A stretch of DNA of 27,825 bases from positions 1 through 27,825 of the IMG/VR virus record IMGVR_UViG_3300042475_002930; one strand, written 5' to 3'. The notes under the pieces are model-generated. The model was not told the origin of the DNA. It saw only the letters and a program-made list of their open reading frames with translations, and made no database searches. The translations under genes and the position numbers were made by a program. Origin of the DNA: a virus. Below, one piece after another: positions 14,544-21,108 of this stretch. Position 1 is the stretch's first letter. Each line of letters begins with the position of its first letter.

Positions 14544-15782
14544 TTAGCTGCAAATGATCTGGGTCAAAGCTCCGGTGCAACGACGGAAGATGATGGTCAT
14601 GCCCTGGTTGGTGAAAACAGGCTCAGAAGCGTGAATGAACTCAGCGTAATGCTGACCCTTCTTCTCCAACGGATCTTCGCAGTCCGTATTGAACTTGTAG
14701 GCACCCGTCACCCACTGCCACTCGCCCATGTAGTTGGTCGGCATCCAGCTCAAATCACCAACACGGTTCACAGGACGCACGATGTGCGACTTGAACACAT
14801 ACGGGGTGACGATGAACGCAGCCTCGAACGGGGCGGTCGTCCAGCTCGAGTTGACGCTGAACACCGTACCCTTGGTGCCACTGGAGCTGGTAAACGGCTG
14901 AACCAACGTGTACTTGCCGCCAGCGTAGGTGAAGCGGGGCGGGAACAGATTCGGAACGTGCCGGAAGTTCTTAATCACCCGATTCGCGCCAATGCGCTTA
15001 AGCAACTCAGCGCCGCTGCCGCTGCCCATATCAGCCTGACGCAGATCCTCACGGAACGCGGGGTTGTTCTGAGCGATGCGCTGCGAAGCCTCCAGACCGA
15101 TGTAGAGCGGGAACACCGGGCCGTCGCTGCTGTAGCTGATGAAGCCAGAGCTATCAGGATTGGTAGCGCCGTTGCGGATCAGCGTGGCGGCGGCGACATC
15201 GAGCATCTCCTGAGTCAGCTCGGAGGTGGACTGATTGAGCGCCTGACCAGCGGAGCCGGTCTGAATCCAGGGGAACTCATTCACGCCAGACGGAATCGTC
15301 TCAACCTGAGTGAAGGACGAGTCGGCCACAGCCTTGATGGCGAACTTGGCGAAGGTGTTCTGGTAACGAGTCTCCCAAGAACGCTGCGCGCGGATCGAGA
15401 GCTTCTCCAAGTACACGCGCAAGAACGCCTCGACGCGATGGTCGAAGGTCAAATCGTCCTTACACAGGAGCGGACCTTTGAGGGCGAAACGCTCAGGACT
15501 CCAGGTGACGGCATTAAAACCGACCGGAACGTCATTGTAGGTGACATCGCAAGCGCCACCGTTCTCGCCGCTGGCGAGCGTGATGGCCGACCACTCCTCA
15601 GCCGCAGTCGGCTCGATGCTGGTCGTGTTGTACGAGGTCTGGGTCAGACCAGTACCCTGAGGATACTCGCCGCGCTCAATCATGTTGAGCCACATCGAGC
15701 GGTACGAGGCGCGTTTATAGACGTCCTGCGCGAGCGACTCAGTAGCCACTGCGAAGGCGTTGAAGACATTAGGACAAGACAT
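14544..15782 (-). CDS. Probable major capsid protein
   Basis: A 412-residue protein with no signal peptide. It is likely the main shell protein, by length, by its own strong terminator and separate leader, and by character: a helical N-terminal arm (NVFNAFAVATESLAQDVYKR), a long helix region (LRVYLEKLSIRAQRSWETRY), a Gly/Ser-rich middle and a beta-rich C-terminus (WMPTNYMGEWQWVTGAYKFN, then HASEPVFTNQGMTIIFRRC). I recognise the sequence type from uncultured phage capsid proteins, but there is no single diagnostic motif. It is encoded opposite to terminase, portal and scaffold, which is unusual. No Shine-Dalgarno; a ~200-base leader precedes it. Confidence 0.72.
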   Translation of the reverse strand: MSCPNVFNAFAVATESLAQDVYKRASYRSMWLNMIERGEYPQGTGLTQTSYNTTSIEPTAAEEWSAITLASGENGGACDVTYNDVPVGFNAVTWSPERFALKGPLLCKDDLTFDHRVEAFLRVYLEKLSIRAQRSWETRYQNTFAKFAIKAVADSSFTQVETIPSGVNEFPWIQTGSAGQALNQSTSELTQEMLDVAAATLIRNGATNPDSSGFISYSSDGPVFPLYIGLEASQRIAQNNPAFREDLRQADMGSGSGAELLKRIGANRVIKNFRHVPNLFPPRFTYAGGKYTLVQPFTSSSGTKGTVFSVNSSWTTAPFEAAFIVTPYVFKSHIVRPVNRVGDLSWMPTNYMGEWQWVTGAYKFNTDCEDPLEKKGQHYAEFIHASEPVFTNQGMTIIFRRCTGALTQIICS

Positions 15783-15979
15783 GAGATTATGAAATTAAAC
15801 CGACGTTATCTGCGTTATGGTTGGCCATCTATCCACCACACGGTGGCTGATTATCCAACCTACTACATGCGGAGTGTCATTGCCGCTTAGACGGTTTTGC
15901 GATGGCTGACCAAGCCTCCGCATTGCTTAAGGTCGTTACGCGCACTGACGCACAAGGGCGACTAAAGTGTCAATCACAA
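15783..15979 (-). promoter_or_regulatory. Leader and probable promoter region of the capsid gene
   Basis: About 200 bases between the nuclease-like gene and the capsid gene. On the minus strand TTGACA (15973-15968) is a good -35 but no clear -10 follows at 17-18 bases. A small hairpin, CCACC-ACAC-GGTGG on the plus strand (about 15835-15848), lies in the leader. A 42-codon minus-strand frame (15795-15923) fits here but shows no protein-like features. A long leader for the most abundant late message would be expected to carry control signals; none is certain. Confidence 0.35.
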
Positions 15980-16504
15980 TTAGTAATTGGCCTCAAACTC
16001 ATCGGTCAGCTCCGACTGCTCCGCCATGTAGCTCTTGTATCCACAAAGTAGGCCAAGTTTGTGGGGTTGGATAATATGCTCCTTCGCGATGACTCCACGG
16101 AATGTGTACGGACCTGGGAAGGTTCCTGTCATCAGAGCGTAGAAGTCCACTCCGTCGGTTTTCGATCCTTTGCGCGCATCGACCAATAGCTTTCCATTGT
16201 CGTACTTGGTCGTTTTCACATCGACGCGAAATCCCGGTGGTGGCGGGACAAGCGCGTCATAGAGCGGATGCGGAGGATTACGATCCGTATCCAAATCAGG
16301 ATAAACATTGAACAGCTTGCAGAAAGCCAGCTCGCCGCAGATTCCCTCAAGATCGACCGTATGTGGATCTTCCGCGCTGATCTTCAGGTTCACCACATTG
16401 AAATATCGATTCTTACCATTTCGATTCTTGGCTACGAAATGGGCGAGCTTACGCTCCGCTGTTGAGAGAGAAATACTTTGACCAATTTTGATTTTGTTTA
16501 ACAT
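15980..16504 (-). CDS. PD-(D/E)XK nuclease-like protein
   Basis: A 174-residue protein. Motifs in order are LEGICGELAFCKLF (E53, E58), LYDALV (D83) and RVDVKTTKYDNGKLLVD, in which D95-V96-K97 is the D-x-K core, followed by VDFYALMTG. The acidic residue on a helix, then D and DxK on adjacent strands, is the PD-(D/E)XK nuclease plan shared by resolvases, restriction enzymes and some phage exonucleases. Substrate is unknown. In this position it might process DNA ends for packaging or degrade host DNA. The in-frame TTG at 16510 is an alternative start; the ATG at 16504 is preferred. Neither has a Shine-Dalgarno. Confidence 0.72.
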   Translation of the reverse strand: MLNKIKIGQSISLSTAERKLAHFVAKNRNGKNRYFNVVNLKISAEDPHTVDLEGICGELAFCKLFNVYPDLDTDRNPPHPLYDALVPPPPGFRVDVKTTKYDNGKLLVDARKGSKTDGVDFYALMTGTFPGPYTFRGVIAKEHIIQPHKLGLLCGYKSYMAEQSELTDEFEANY

Positions 16505-16510
16505 GGTCAA

Positions 16511-16679
16511 AAAGGCGGAAAATTTTTGAGGGGGGTATCGTAAACGAAGCCCACCCCAAAAGGGGGCGGTCGGTCGGCTCCGCCATGCTCTATTCTCCAG
16601 CCAAAAACAATCCTTTTATGTCATTAGCTTATCTAATCCAGTCTATTAGTCAGCCCGTCTTGTACAATCACTGTTATAT
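16511..16679 (-). other. Intergenic region with GC-rich hairpins
   Basis: The 169 bases between the HTH gene and the nuclease-like gene hold a CCCC-AAAA-GGGG hairpin (16554-16565) and GGCGG...CCGCC (about 16565-16584), without a T-run. A 44-codon minus-strand frame starts at 16586 after a good GGAG and runs into the nuclease gene in another frame; it has no recognisable features. The hairpins may protect or attenuate the minus-strand transcript. Confidence 0.35.
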
Positions 16680-17123
16680 TCACTCTTTCCCAGTTTCTCC
16701 CGTGACTTGAATTTCTGCGATTCGATCCGGCATCGATCCGAGTAAATTGATCGAAACGGACGCCGCTTCACCTTGTTCGGACCATCCGAACACAAGCGCC
16801 GACCGTTTGGCAACGCTGCCCAGAATAGTCTCTCTCACGCTTTCGTCCTTTATCCCGTCCAACGAATAACCTTCGATCCTTTCAAGCGTCGATGCCGCAT
16901 CGGCTGCGAGTTTCGAACGGACTAGTGCGGAGAGGCTTTCTAGGGAAACTGTTTCTTTAGAGGAAACAGTGTTCCGCATCTCCTTCCTCACCTTGGGCAA
17001 TCCTTCCCTTGAGGCTTTCGAAAGTAGAGTTGACTGATTCAATCCCAAGTCGCTTGAAATCGCTTTCCATGTTTTCCCCGCAAGGTAGAGGCTTTTGGCT
17101 TTCGTCCACTGTTCACTTGTCAT
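16680..17123 (-). CDS. Helix-turn-helix protein; possible terminase small subunit
   Basis: A 147-residue protein whose N-terminus (WTKAKSLYLAGKTWKAISSD, then LGLNQSTLLSKASREGLPK) is a clear helix-turn-helix with the spacing seen in phage small terminases (LYLAGxxxxxIAxxLGVxxxTxxxxAxREGW). The middle is helical (SLESLSALVRSKLAADAAST, then LERIEGY) and the C-terminus includes SVAKRSALVFGWSEQGEA and VSINLLG. Small terminases recognise the packaging start and feed the large subunit. It heads the minus-strand operon, 133 bases from the divergent early gene, so a transcription regulator is the main alternative. If it is TerS, it is unusually far from TerL. Confidence 0.55.
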   Translation of the reverse strand: MTSEQWTKAKSLYLAGKTWKAISSDLGLNQSTLLSKASREGLPKVRKEMRNTVSSKETVSLESLSALVRSKLAADAASTLERIEGYSLDGIKDESVRETILGSVAKRSALVFGWSEQGEAASVSINLLGSMPDRIAEIQVTGETGKE

Positions 17124-17192
17124 GTCTAGTACCTTGCAACGCTAGGTAGCCTTTCGCAATCCCCGTTTCCAACCCCACGGGCTTTAACCAGG

Positions 17193-17212
17193 TTCCAAAA
17201 AAAAGTTTGGAA
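17193..17212. promoter_or_regulatory. Inverted repeat next to the early promoter (operator candidate)
   Basis: TTCCAAA (17193-17199) and TTTGGAA (17206-17212) are perfect inverted copies separated by AAAAAG, ending 7 bases before a -35 box. It could be an operator for a dimeric regulator serving both divergent units, or the A/T-rich tract could act as an UP element. The HTH protein transcribed away from this site is a natural candidate binder (inference). Confidence 0.5.
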
Positions 17213-17219
17213 AAGTTTA

Positions 17220-17249
17220 TTGACGCCTCGCCCCGCCCCGATCTATCGT
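17220..17249 (+). promoter_or_regulatory. Promoter of the early plus-strand region
   Basis: TTGACG (17220-17225), 18-base spacer, TATCGT (17244-17249), with A/T-rich DNA upstream. The ATG of the next gene is only 8 bases after the -10 box, so the transcript would be leaderless or nearly so. The same TATC-type -10 followed by TCAACC occurs at 19326. Confidence 0.6.
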
Positions 17250-17256
17250 CAACCCA

Positions 17257-17646
17257 ATGAAAGAAAACCTACTCACCGCCGTCGCCGACAGCGTGGCAAC
17301 CGGCCTTCCCGTTGACGTTGCCATTCCGGACGCCAACGTTGACGCTGCAATCGCCTTCCTACGCTCCCGTTTCATGGACGTTGATTGGGACGGTTTCCCC
17401 AATCGCGTCACTATCTTCGGAGATGACCAACGCATCGAAGGCGACGAAGACGCCGGACTTTGGGTTTTAAATCTGGTCATCCCTTCGACTGCCTTGGTAG
17501 CAACCTTCCGCAAGCCAAACGGTGAAACCGTCACCGATTCCCTATCTTATCACGAGCCAATGACCGACGCGTTGGATGCGGCCCGTGAAGATGCCCATCG
17601 ATACGGATGGGCTTTCGTCTCCCTTCAAGCCGTCAACGCAATTTGA
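17257..17646 (+). CDS. Unrecognised small protein, first gene of the early region
   Basis: A 129-residue acidic soluble protein (MKENLLTAVADSVATGLPVD at the start, then alternating helix and strand, with VTIFGDDQRIEGDEDAG in the middle and ALDAAREDAHRYGWAF near the end). No family is recognised. It starts 8 bases after a -10 box, without a Shine-Dalgarno. Small acidic proteins expressed first in phage early regions often bind host enzymes; nothing in the sequence proves that here. Confidence 0.72.
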   Translation: MKENLLTAVADSVATGLPVDVAIPDANVDAAIAFLRSRFMDVDWDGFPNRVTIFGDDQRIEGDEDAGLWVLNLVIPSTALVATFRKPNGETVTDSLSYHEPMTDALDAAREDAHRYGWAFVSLQAVNAI

Positions 17647-17650
17647 ACCC

Positions 17651-17758
17651 ATGAAACGCTCCACCCTCAAACGCATCATAATTGCAGCTGCAATCATCTC
17701 TCTCATCCTCATCCAAGCTTATCTAGAGTCTTCCCTAGGCTTCACTCCAAACCATTAA
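17651..17758 (+). CDS. Small single-pass membrane protein
   Basis: A 35-residue frame (MKRSTLKRIIIAAAIISLIL, then IQAYLESSLGFTPNH): a basic start, one hydrophobic helix of about 17 residues, and a short polar tail. It starts 4 bases after the previous stop with the leader AACCC and ends 4 bases before the next gene, so it fits the tight spacing of this operon. The orientation would be N-in. No family is recognised; its small size limits confidence. Confidence 0.55.
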   Translation: MKRSTLKRIIIAAAIISLILIQAYLESSLGFTPNH

Positions 17759-17762
17759 TCCC

Positions 17763-18452
17763 ATGACCAAAAACCTCCTATCTATCGACACAAACGCCAA
17801 GACCGTCAAAGGTCAGCGCAAAGGCTACCTGACCGGAATCCTCTACCTTGCGCCGGGAAAACTATCTGGCCTCATTAATGTCTGTCCCAATGCGTCCGTC
17901 GCTTGTGACAACCTTTGCCTATACTACGCCGGACGCGGCGCTTTTAACTCTGTTCAGCAAGCGCGTACAGCAAAAACTATTTTCTACGTCAAAGACCGTG
18001 AGGCCTTTCTTGCGACGCTGACCGAAAACGTGGCTTCGGTCATCCGAAAGGCCAAGGCAAAGCGCATGCATCCTGTCATCCGATTAAACGGGACATCCGA
18101 TATCGGTTGGGAACGCTACACGGTCATCCAAGCGTTTAAAACGACCCGTTTTTACGACTACACCAAAAATTACGACCGCATGGTGTCGTTCCTAGATGGA
18201 AAACTTCCGTCGAATTACAGCCTGACCTTTTCCCGATCCGAAACCAACGAAACCCAATGCCTCGAGGTCTTGAAGCGTGGTGGCAACGTGGCGGTCGTTT
18301 TCCGAAAGTCTTTGCCGACGCATTGGAACGGATATCCGGTCATTAATGGCGACGAAAACGACCTCCGGTTTCTCGATCCTAAAGGCGTGGTCGTCGGCCT
18401 GACCGCGAAAGGTAAAGCAAAAACCGACACGACGGGATTCGTCGTCGGTTGA
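17763..18452 (+). CDS. Gp88-family phage protein
   Basis: A 229-residue protein with the sequence plan I associate with the 'gene product 88' family of phages: NAKTVKGQRKGYLTGILYLA, then VCPNASVACDNLCLYYAGRG (C41, C48, C52), FNSVQQARTAKT, VIRLNGTSDIGWE, FYDYTKN, LTFSRSETNE, VAVVF, and a C-terminal NGDENDLRFLDPKGVVVGL with KGKAKTDTTGFVV. The three cysteines close together suggest a metal or iron-sulphur site; I know of no proven function. The end of the gene forms a stable hairpin that includes the stop codon. No Shine-Dalgarno (CATTAATCCC before ATG). Confidence 0.85.
   Translation: MTKNLLSIDTNAKTVKGQRKGYLTGILYLAPGKLSGLINVCPNASVACDNLCLYYAGRGAFNSVQQARTAKTIFYVKDREAFLATLTENVASVIRKAKAKRMHPVIRLNGTSDIGWERYTVIQAFKTTRFYDYTKNYDRMVSFLDGKLPSNYSLTFSRSETNETQCLEVLKRGGNVAVVFRKSLPTHWNGYPVINGDENDLRFLDPKGVVVGLTAKGKAKTDTTGFVVG
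18422..18450 (+). terminator. Hairpin over the end of the Gp88-family gene
   Basis: AACCGAC (18422-18428) pairs with GTCGGTT (18444-18450) and GACG with CGTC inside, with a two-base bulge and a GGATT loop. No T-run follows, so it is either a weak or Rho-assisted terminator or a 3' end protector. The pairs fall in codons, which also shape the C-terminal residues. Confidence 0.4.
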
Positions 18453-18483
18453 CGGTCCGCTTCAATCTATTCGAAAGAGTAGG

Positions 18484-18512
18484 TTGACGCGTCTCTTCAA
18501 TCAAAACATCCA
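18484..18512 (+). promoter_or_regulatory. Weak promoter candidate
   Basis: TTGACG (18484-18489), 17-base spacer, CATCCA (18507-18512). The -10 is poor but is one base different from TATCCA used at 22964. A start from here would give a leader of about 8 bases for the gene at 18527. Confidence 0.3.
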
Positions 18513-18526
18513 ATCCACTCAATCCA

Positions 18527-18760
18527 ATGTTAAACCGATATCCTGGTCAGTGTGTCCAATGCCACGAATACGTTCCCTCAGGCTTAGGAACCGTCACAAA
18601 ACGCAATCGCGCATGGCGCATAGACTGCAATGCATGCACCGGCCGCATGCCCGAAAACTCCGGCCTGGTTTGCGTCAAACTATCCTCCGGTTGGACAGGT
18701 ACGCGCAATGCGCGCGGTCGTTGTGAAGATGCACCATGCTGCGGCTGCTGCTCTTTCTAA
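18527..18760 (+). CDS. Small zinc-ribbon-like protein
   Basis: A 77-residue basic protein with C9-x2-C12 and C34-x2-C37, the spacing of a zinc ribbon, with YVPSGLGTVTKRNRAWRID between the pairs. The C-terminus is also cysteine-rich (RCEDAPCCGCCSF). A nucleic-acid-binding role is likely for the ribbon part; the function of the C-terminal cysteines is unknown. It starts right after a CAATCC leader element, which fixes the start codon choice. Confidence 0.7.
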   Translation: MLNRYPGQCVQCHEYVPSGLGTVTKRNRAWRIDCNACTGRMPENSGLVCVKLSSGWTGTRNARGRCEDAPCCGCCSF

Positions 18761-18784
18761 GTCTCAATCCACTCATCCAATCCA

Positions 18785-18967
18785 ATGAAACTCGTTGAAT
18801 TCCTACGCGCGCGCGCATTTGAAGAGCCGTTCCTGATGCATTCTGAAAAGTGGCAGTTCGTCACGATCAGACGCGCGGACGGAGCCGAAGACATCGGTGT
18901 TTATCGGTTCTCCACGGACCTTTGTTACGACTACGCAGACTTCCGCGCGCTGTTTAATCTCCAATAA
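18785..18967 (+). CDS. Unrecognised 60-residue protein
   Basis: A small soluble protein (MKLVEFLRARAFEEPFLMHS, then EKWQFVTIRRADGAEDIGVY, then RFSTDLCYDYADFRALFNLQ) with no recognised family. The central WQFVTIRRADG...IGVYRFSTD looks like a pair of beta strands. It lies in a row of small genes that share the CAATCC leader and have arginine codons rich in CGC. Its real status is supported by the leader copy and the absence of any competing frame. Confidence 0.65.
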   Translation: MKLVEFLRARAFEEPFLMHSEKWQFVTIRRADGAEDIGVYRFSTDLCYDYADFRALFNLQ

Positions 18968-18985
18968 ATCATCCAATCCAATCCA

Positions 18986-19273
18986 ATGAAAACCGTTGAC
19001 GATAGAAACGAAGAGCAAAAGAAAACTCACATTTGGGCAATTGTTGCCAAGGACCGCGCCATGTCCTATTGGGGCGGTGCGACGGGCGGTGTCTCACGCT
19101 GCGCGTGGGCTGTTCCATTCGCAGATTTGGACAAGGTAGACAGATGGGTACGCGCGCGCAGCGACATGTCCCATGTGCGGCCGGTTGCGCTGTCAAATTA
19201 CCGCGCGCCGAAAGGCACGGCGCATCTTCATATTTACGCGGTCGACCAGAATCATCCGGCGGTAAACCGTTGA
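18986..19273 (+). CDS. Unrecognised 95-residue protein
   Basis: A small protein with no recognised family. It holds HIWAIVAKDRAMSYWGGATG, then SRCAWAVPFADLDKVDRWVR and GTAHLHIYAVDQNHPA. The middle could be a small alpha/beta domain in which strands end in WAIVAKD, CAWAVPF and LHIYAVD. It follows the third CAATCC leader copy and ends shortly before a promoter candidate at 19302. Confidence 0.65.
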   Translation: MKTVDDRNEEQKKTHIWAIVAKDRAMSYWGGATGGVSRCAWAVPFADLDKVDRWVRARSDMSHVRPVALSNYRAPKGTAHLHIYAVDQNHPAVNR

Positions 19274-19301
19274 CCCATCCTCCGCGCGCCATGCCGCAAG
19301 C

Positions 19302-19331
19302 GTGACGCGAAAGGGTAGGCCAATCTATCCG
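19302..19331 (+). promoter_or_regulatory. Promoter candidate with short leader
   Basis: GTGACG (19302-19307), 18-base spacer, TATCCG (19326-19331), then TCAACCAATCC and an ATG at 19348. Spacer length, the CAATC before the -10 and the TCAACC after it match the promoter at 17220 closely, which suggests a shared factor or recent common origin. Confidence 0.5.
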
Positions 19332-19347
19332 TCAACCAATCCGAAGC

Positions 19348-19947
19348 ATGAAAACAATCCATCAAATCATCCGCGAAATCCAATTCTTCGACCCTGCAAT
19401 CCGCGCATTTGACGCGCACGACCTACCGCAATCCGTCCGCGCGTACCTGCACCATAACTACCGCATGGACGCGCGCCTGACGGACGAGGAGCAACAACTA
19501 GTCGAAACCTCTTTCGAACATTTCGCCGACAATCTGCGCGAATCATTTCAGGACGACCCAAGGCCTGACGCAACTCGCTTCTATCTTTTCGACGATCTTA
19601 GCCTGTACGTCAGAACCAATGCCGGACCAGAATTATGGGCCGACGCGCAAGTGTTCGTCGTGGAGCGAATCCTGCCAGCTATGCGCCTGACGCGCCTGGA
19701 GGCTGACTTGATGCGTGAAATCGGAATGGACGAGCAGGTGTCGGAGGTTCGCGACGACTTTTTCTCCTCCTTCGCGCATATCCTGCACCGCGACTGCGGC
19801 ATCCCGCATTGCGACGCGCGGGAGCATTGGAACGCCTGGAGCCGCCAAGCTCCCGATTCGCTGACGGAGAAACTAGAACTGGGCGGCGGCGAATCAGGCC
19901 GCGCGGAAGGCATTCGTTTCGCGTCTGAGTACACCGTTAACGCCTGA
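19348..19947 (+). CDS. Unrecognised 199-residue protein
   Basis: A mainly helical, acidic protein (MKTIHQIIREIQFFDPAIRA at the start; LTRLEADLMREIGMDEQVSE and SSFAHILHRDCGIPHCDARE later). C-x-x-x-x-x-C near HRDCGIPHCD is the only striking cysteine pair. No family is recognised. It follows its own promoter candidate and uses many CGC and GCGC-containing codons, like its neighbours. Its position suggests an early or middle function. Confidence 0.7.
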   Translation: MKTIHQIIREIQFFDPAIRAFDAHDLPQSVRAYLHHNYRMDARLTDEEQQLVETSFEHFADNLRESFQDDPRPDATRFYLFDDLSLYVRTNAGPELWADAQVFVVERILPAMRLTRLEADLMREIGMDEQVSEVRDDFFSSFAHILHRDCGIPHCDAREHWNAWSRQAPDSLTEKLELGGGESGRAEGIRFASEYTVNA

Positions 19948-19954
19948 AAACACC

Positions 19955-20269
19955 ATGAAATCCCAATTCACCCCCGCCCCCTGGCTAATTCGATTCGAAG
20001 AGGATCGATTCGACTCGAAACTGTCTGTCCTTGAGGTCATCGATGGAAGCGATGCGTCATTGAATCATCCGCAGGGCGAACTTGTTCTTGCGCGAGTCAA
20101 TGTCAGCGCGTTTGCGCCGCACATGGACGAACCGCTTGCCAACGCTCGCCTAATCGCCTCCGCCCCCGATCTTCTCTCCGCTCTCGAACGTCTCGCGCAT
20201 CCAATGGCCGACGACGACGACCTGGACTACGCGCGCAAAATCATTGCCAAAGCGAAAGGCCAACAGTGA
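19955..20269 (+). CDS. Small phage protein with ANARLIASAPDLL motif
   Basis: A 104-residue protein. The segment DEPLANARLIASAPDLLSAL is the widespread phage motif 'ANAxLIAxAPxLLxAL', found in many short early proteins of unknown function; the N-terminus FTPAPWLI is also typical of them. The rest is acidic. The stop overlaps the next start as GTGA. The function is not known to me. Confidence 0.78.
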   Translation: MKSQFTPAPWLIRFEEDRFDSKLSVLEVIDGSDASLNHPQGELVLARVNVSAFAPHMDEPLANARLIASAPDLLSALERLAHPMADDDDLDYARKIIAKAKGQQ

Positions 20270-20469
20270 ACCCCGATTCAAAAGACTTCAGGGCTGGCTT
20301 TGCTGTAGGCTTTATCCATGAGGACCTGCCGTCCCACTGGCGTGCGGAAAACGAGCGCAAGGCGTCAATGCCGCATGAGGACAACCATACGCGGGATTAC
20401 TGGTCTGGCTATCTTCGCGGCATGGAGTTTCGAAAACTAGATGACGACAGCGGCGATTCGACCCGCTAA
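20266..20469 (+). CDS. Unrecognised 67-residue protein (GTG start)
   Basis: A small protein (GTG-initiated NPDSKDFRAGFAVGFIHEDL; later DYWSGYLRGMEFRKLD). The paired 'FRAGFAVGF' and 'YWSGYLRGMEF' look like two related G-containing helices, as in small phage proteins of unknown role. The GTG is chosen because it overlaps the previous stop (GTGA); the only internal ATG would leave too little of the protein. Confidence 0.62.
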   Translation: MNPDSKDFRAGFAVGFIHEDLPSHWRAENERKASMPHEDNHTRDYWSGYLRGMEFRKLDDDSGDSTR

Positions 20470-20494
20470 AAAACTCCCACGCGCGAACAAAACT

Positions 20495-20860
20495 ATGCAT
20501 CCCCTCCTTCTATCCGCCCTCATTCAGGTCGAATCCGGTGGAAACGATCAGGCCCGTGGCCGTCACGGCGAGCTTGGCGCGCTTCAGATCAAATCGATCA
20601 TGGTTCGCGATGTGAACCGGATCATGGGGACGCACTACGCGCACCAGCAGGTAACCAACCGCGCCATCTCGATCTTCATCGCGGAAAGCTATTTCGCGCA
20701 CTATGGCAAACACCTCAGCGACGAAAGTCTCGCTCGGATCTGGCAAGGTGGGCCAAAAGCCCTTAGAAGATCATCCACGCGCGCGTATGGAAAACGGGTC
20801 ATGCGAAAGCTCCGCTCGATGGATGAATTCACTGAAAAGCCCACTTTCACCGCACGGTAA
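20495..20860 (+). CDS. Lysozyme-like (SLT-type transglycosylase) endolysin
   Basis: A 121-residue peptidoglycan-cleaving enzyme. SALIQVESGGNDQARGRHGE holds the catalytic Glu (E13) in the ESGG context of lytic transglycosylases, followed by GALQIK, then DVNRIMG, and ARIWQGGPKAL, the order seen in phage SLT/goose-lysozyme-like proteins. There is no signal peptide, so it would need a holin to reach the cell wall; the holin-like genes are on the other strand 9 kb away. The start at 20495 is preferred because the conserved fold begins at once; an ATG at 20441 would add 18 residues and overlap the previous gene by 29 bases. Confidence 0.85.
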   Translation: MHPLLLSALIQVESGGNDQARGRHGELGALQIKSIMVRDVNRIMGTHYAHQQVTNRAISIFIAESYFAHYGKHLSDESLARIWQGGPKALRRSSTRAYGKRVMRKLRSMDEFTEKPTFTAR

Positions 20861-20874
20861 AACAACAGAAACCA

Positions 20875-21108
20875 ATGAAACTAACCATTCAGTCCAAAAC
20901 CAACGCCCAAACGATTGTCGATCTGTTCAACGCAATCATCACCGGCGAATGCGAAGCTCAGGGCGTCAAACCGCTCTCTATTTACGACGAGGACAAGCAT
21001 ATCTGCTCCATCACGGACGCGGACGGCAATCAAATCCTTGAGCTGATCATCGAACGCGAGCAGGGCGACAAGCTGGTTCAAACCGGCGAACCGGAGGATG
21101 CGCCGTGA
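20875..21108 (+). CDS. Unrecognised 77-residue protein
   Basis: A small acidic protein (MKLTIQSKTNAQTIVDLFNA, then IITGECEAQGVKPLSIYDED) with a beta-alpha start and a beta-rich middle (HICSITDADGNQILELIIE). No family recognised. It begins after AACAACAGAAACCA without a Shine-Dalgarno, and its last codons carry GGAGG that serves the next gene, which overlaps it as GTGA. Confidence 0.65.
   Translation: MKLTIQSKTNAQTIVDLFNAIITGECEAQGVKPLSIYDEDKHICSITDADGNQILELIIEREQGDKLVQTGEPEDAP

Larger units (their letters stand above)
18507..18985 (+). repeat. Repeated CAATCC leader element before three genes
   Basis: Three successive genes are preceded by nearly the same short sequence instead of a Shine-Dalgarno: CATCCAATCCACTCAATCCA (18507-18526), a related copy at 18762-18784 containing TCAATCCACTCATCCAATCC, and ATCATCCAATCCAATCCA (18968-18985). 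All place CCA directly before ATG. Only these three short stretches are repeats; the genes lie between them. Looser versions (CCAATCC, ATCCAA, CCCA) come before the starts at 17257, 19348, 22635 and 26356. Confidence 0.7.

Noticed and set aside
14631-15890. Plus-strand open frame of 419 codons opposite the capsid gene
   Set aside because: It mirrors the codon pattern of the capsid gene, has no recognisable motif or start signal, and its protein is a mix of Arg/Val/Leu-rich segments typical of antisense frames.
15795-15923. Minus-strand 42-codon frame in the capsid leader
   Set aside because: No ribosome site, no family and no coupling; could be a leader peptide but nothing supports it.
16452-16586. 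Minus-strand 44-codon frame with GGAG before its ATG, overlapping the nuclease-like gene
   Set aside because: Good ribosome site, but the peptide has no recognisable feature and it passes through GC-rich hairpins; too weak to list as a gene.
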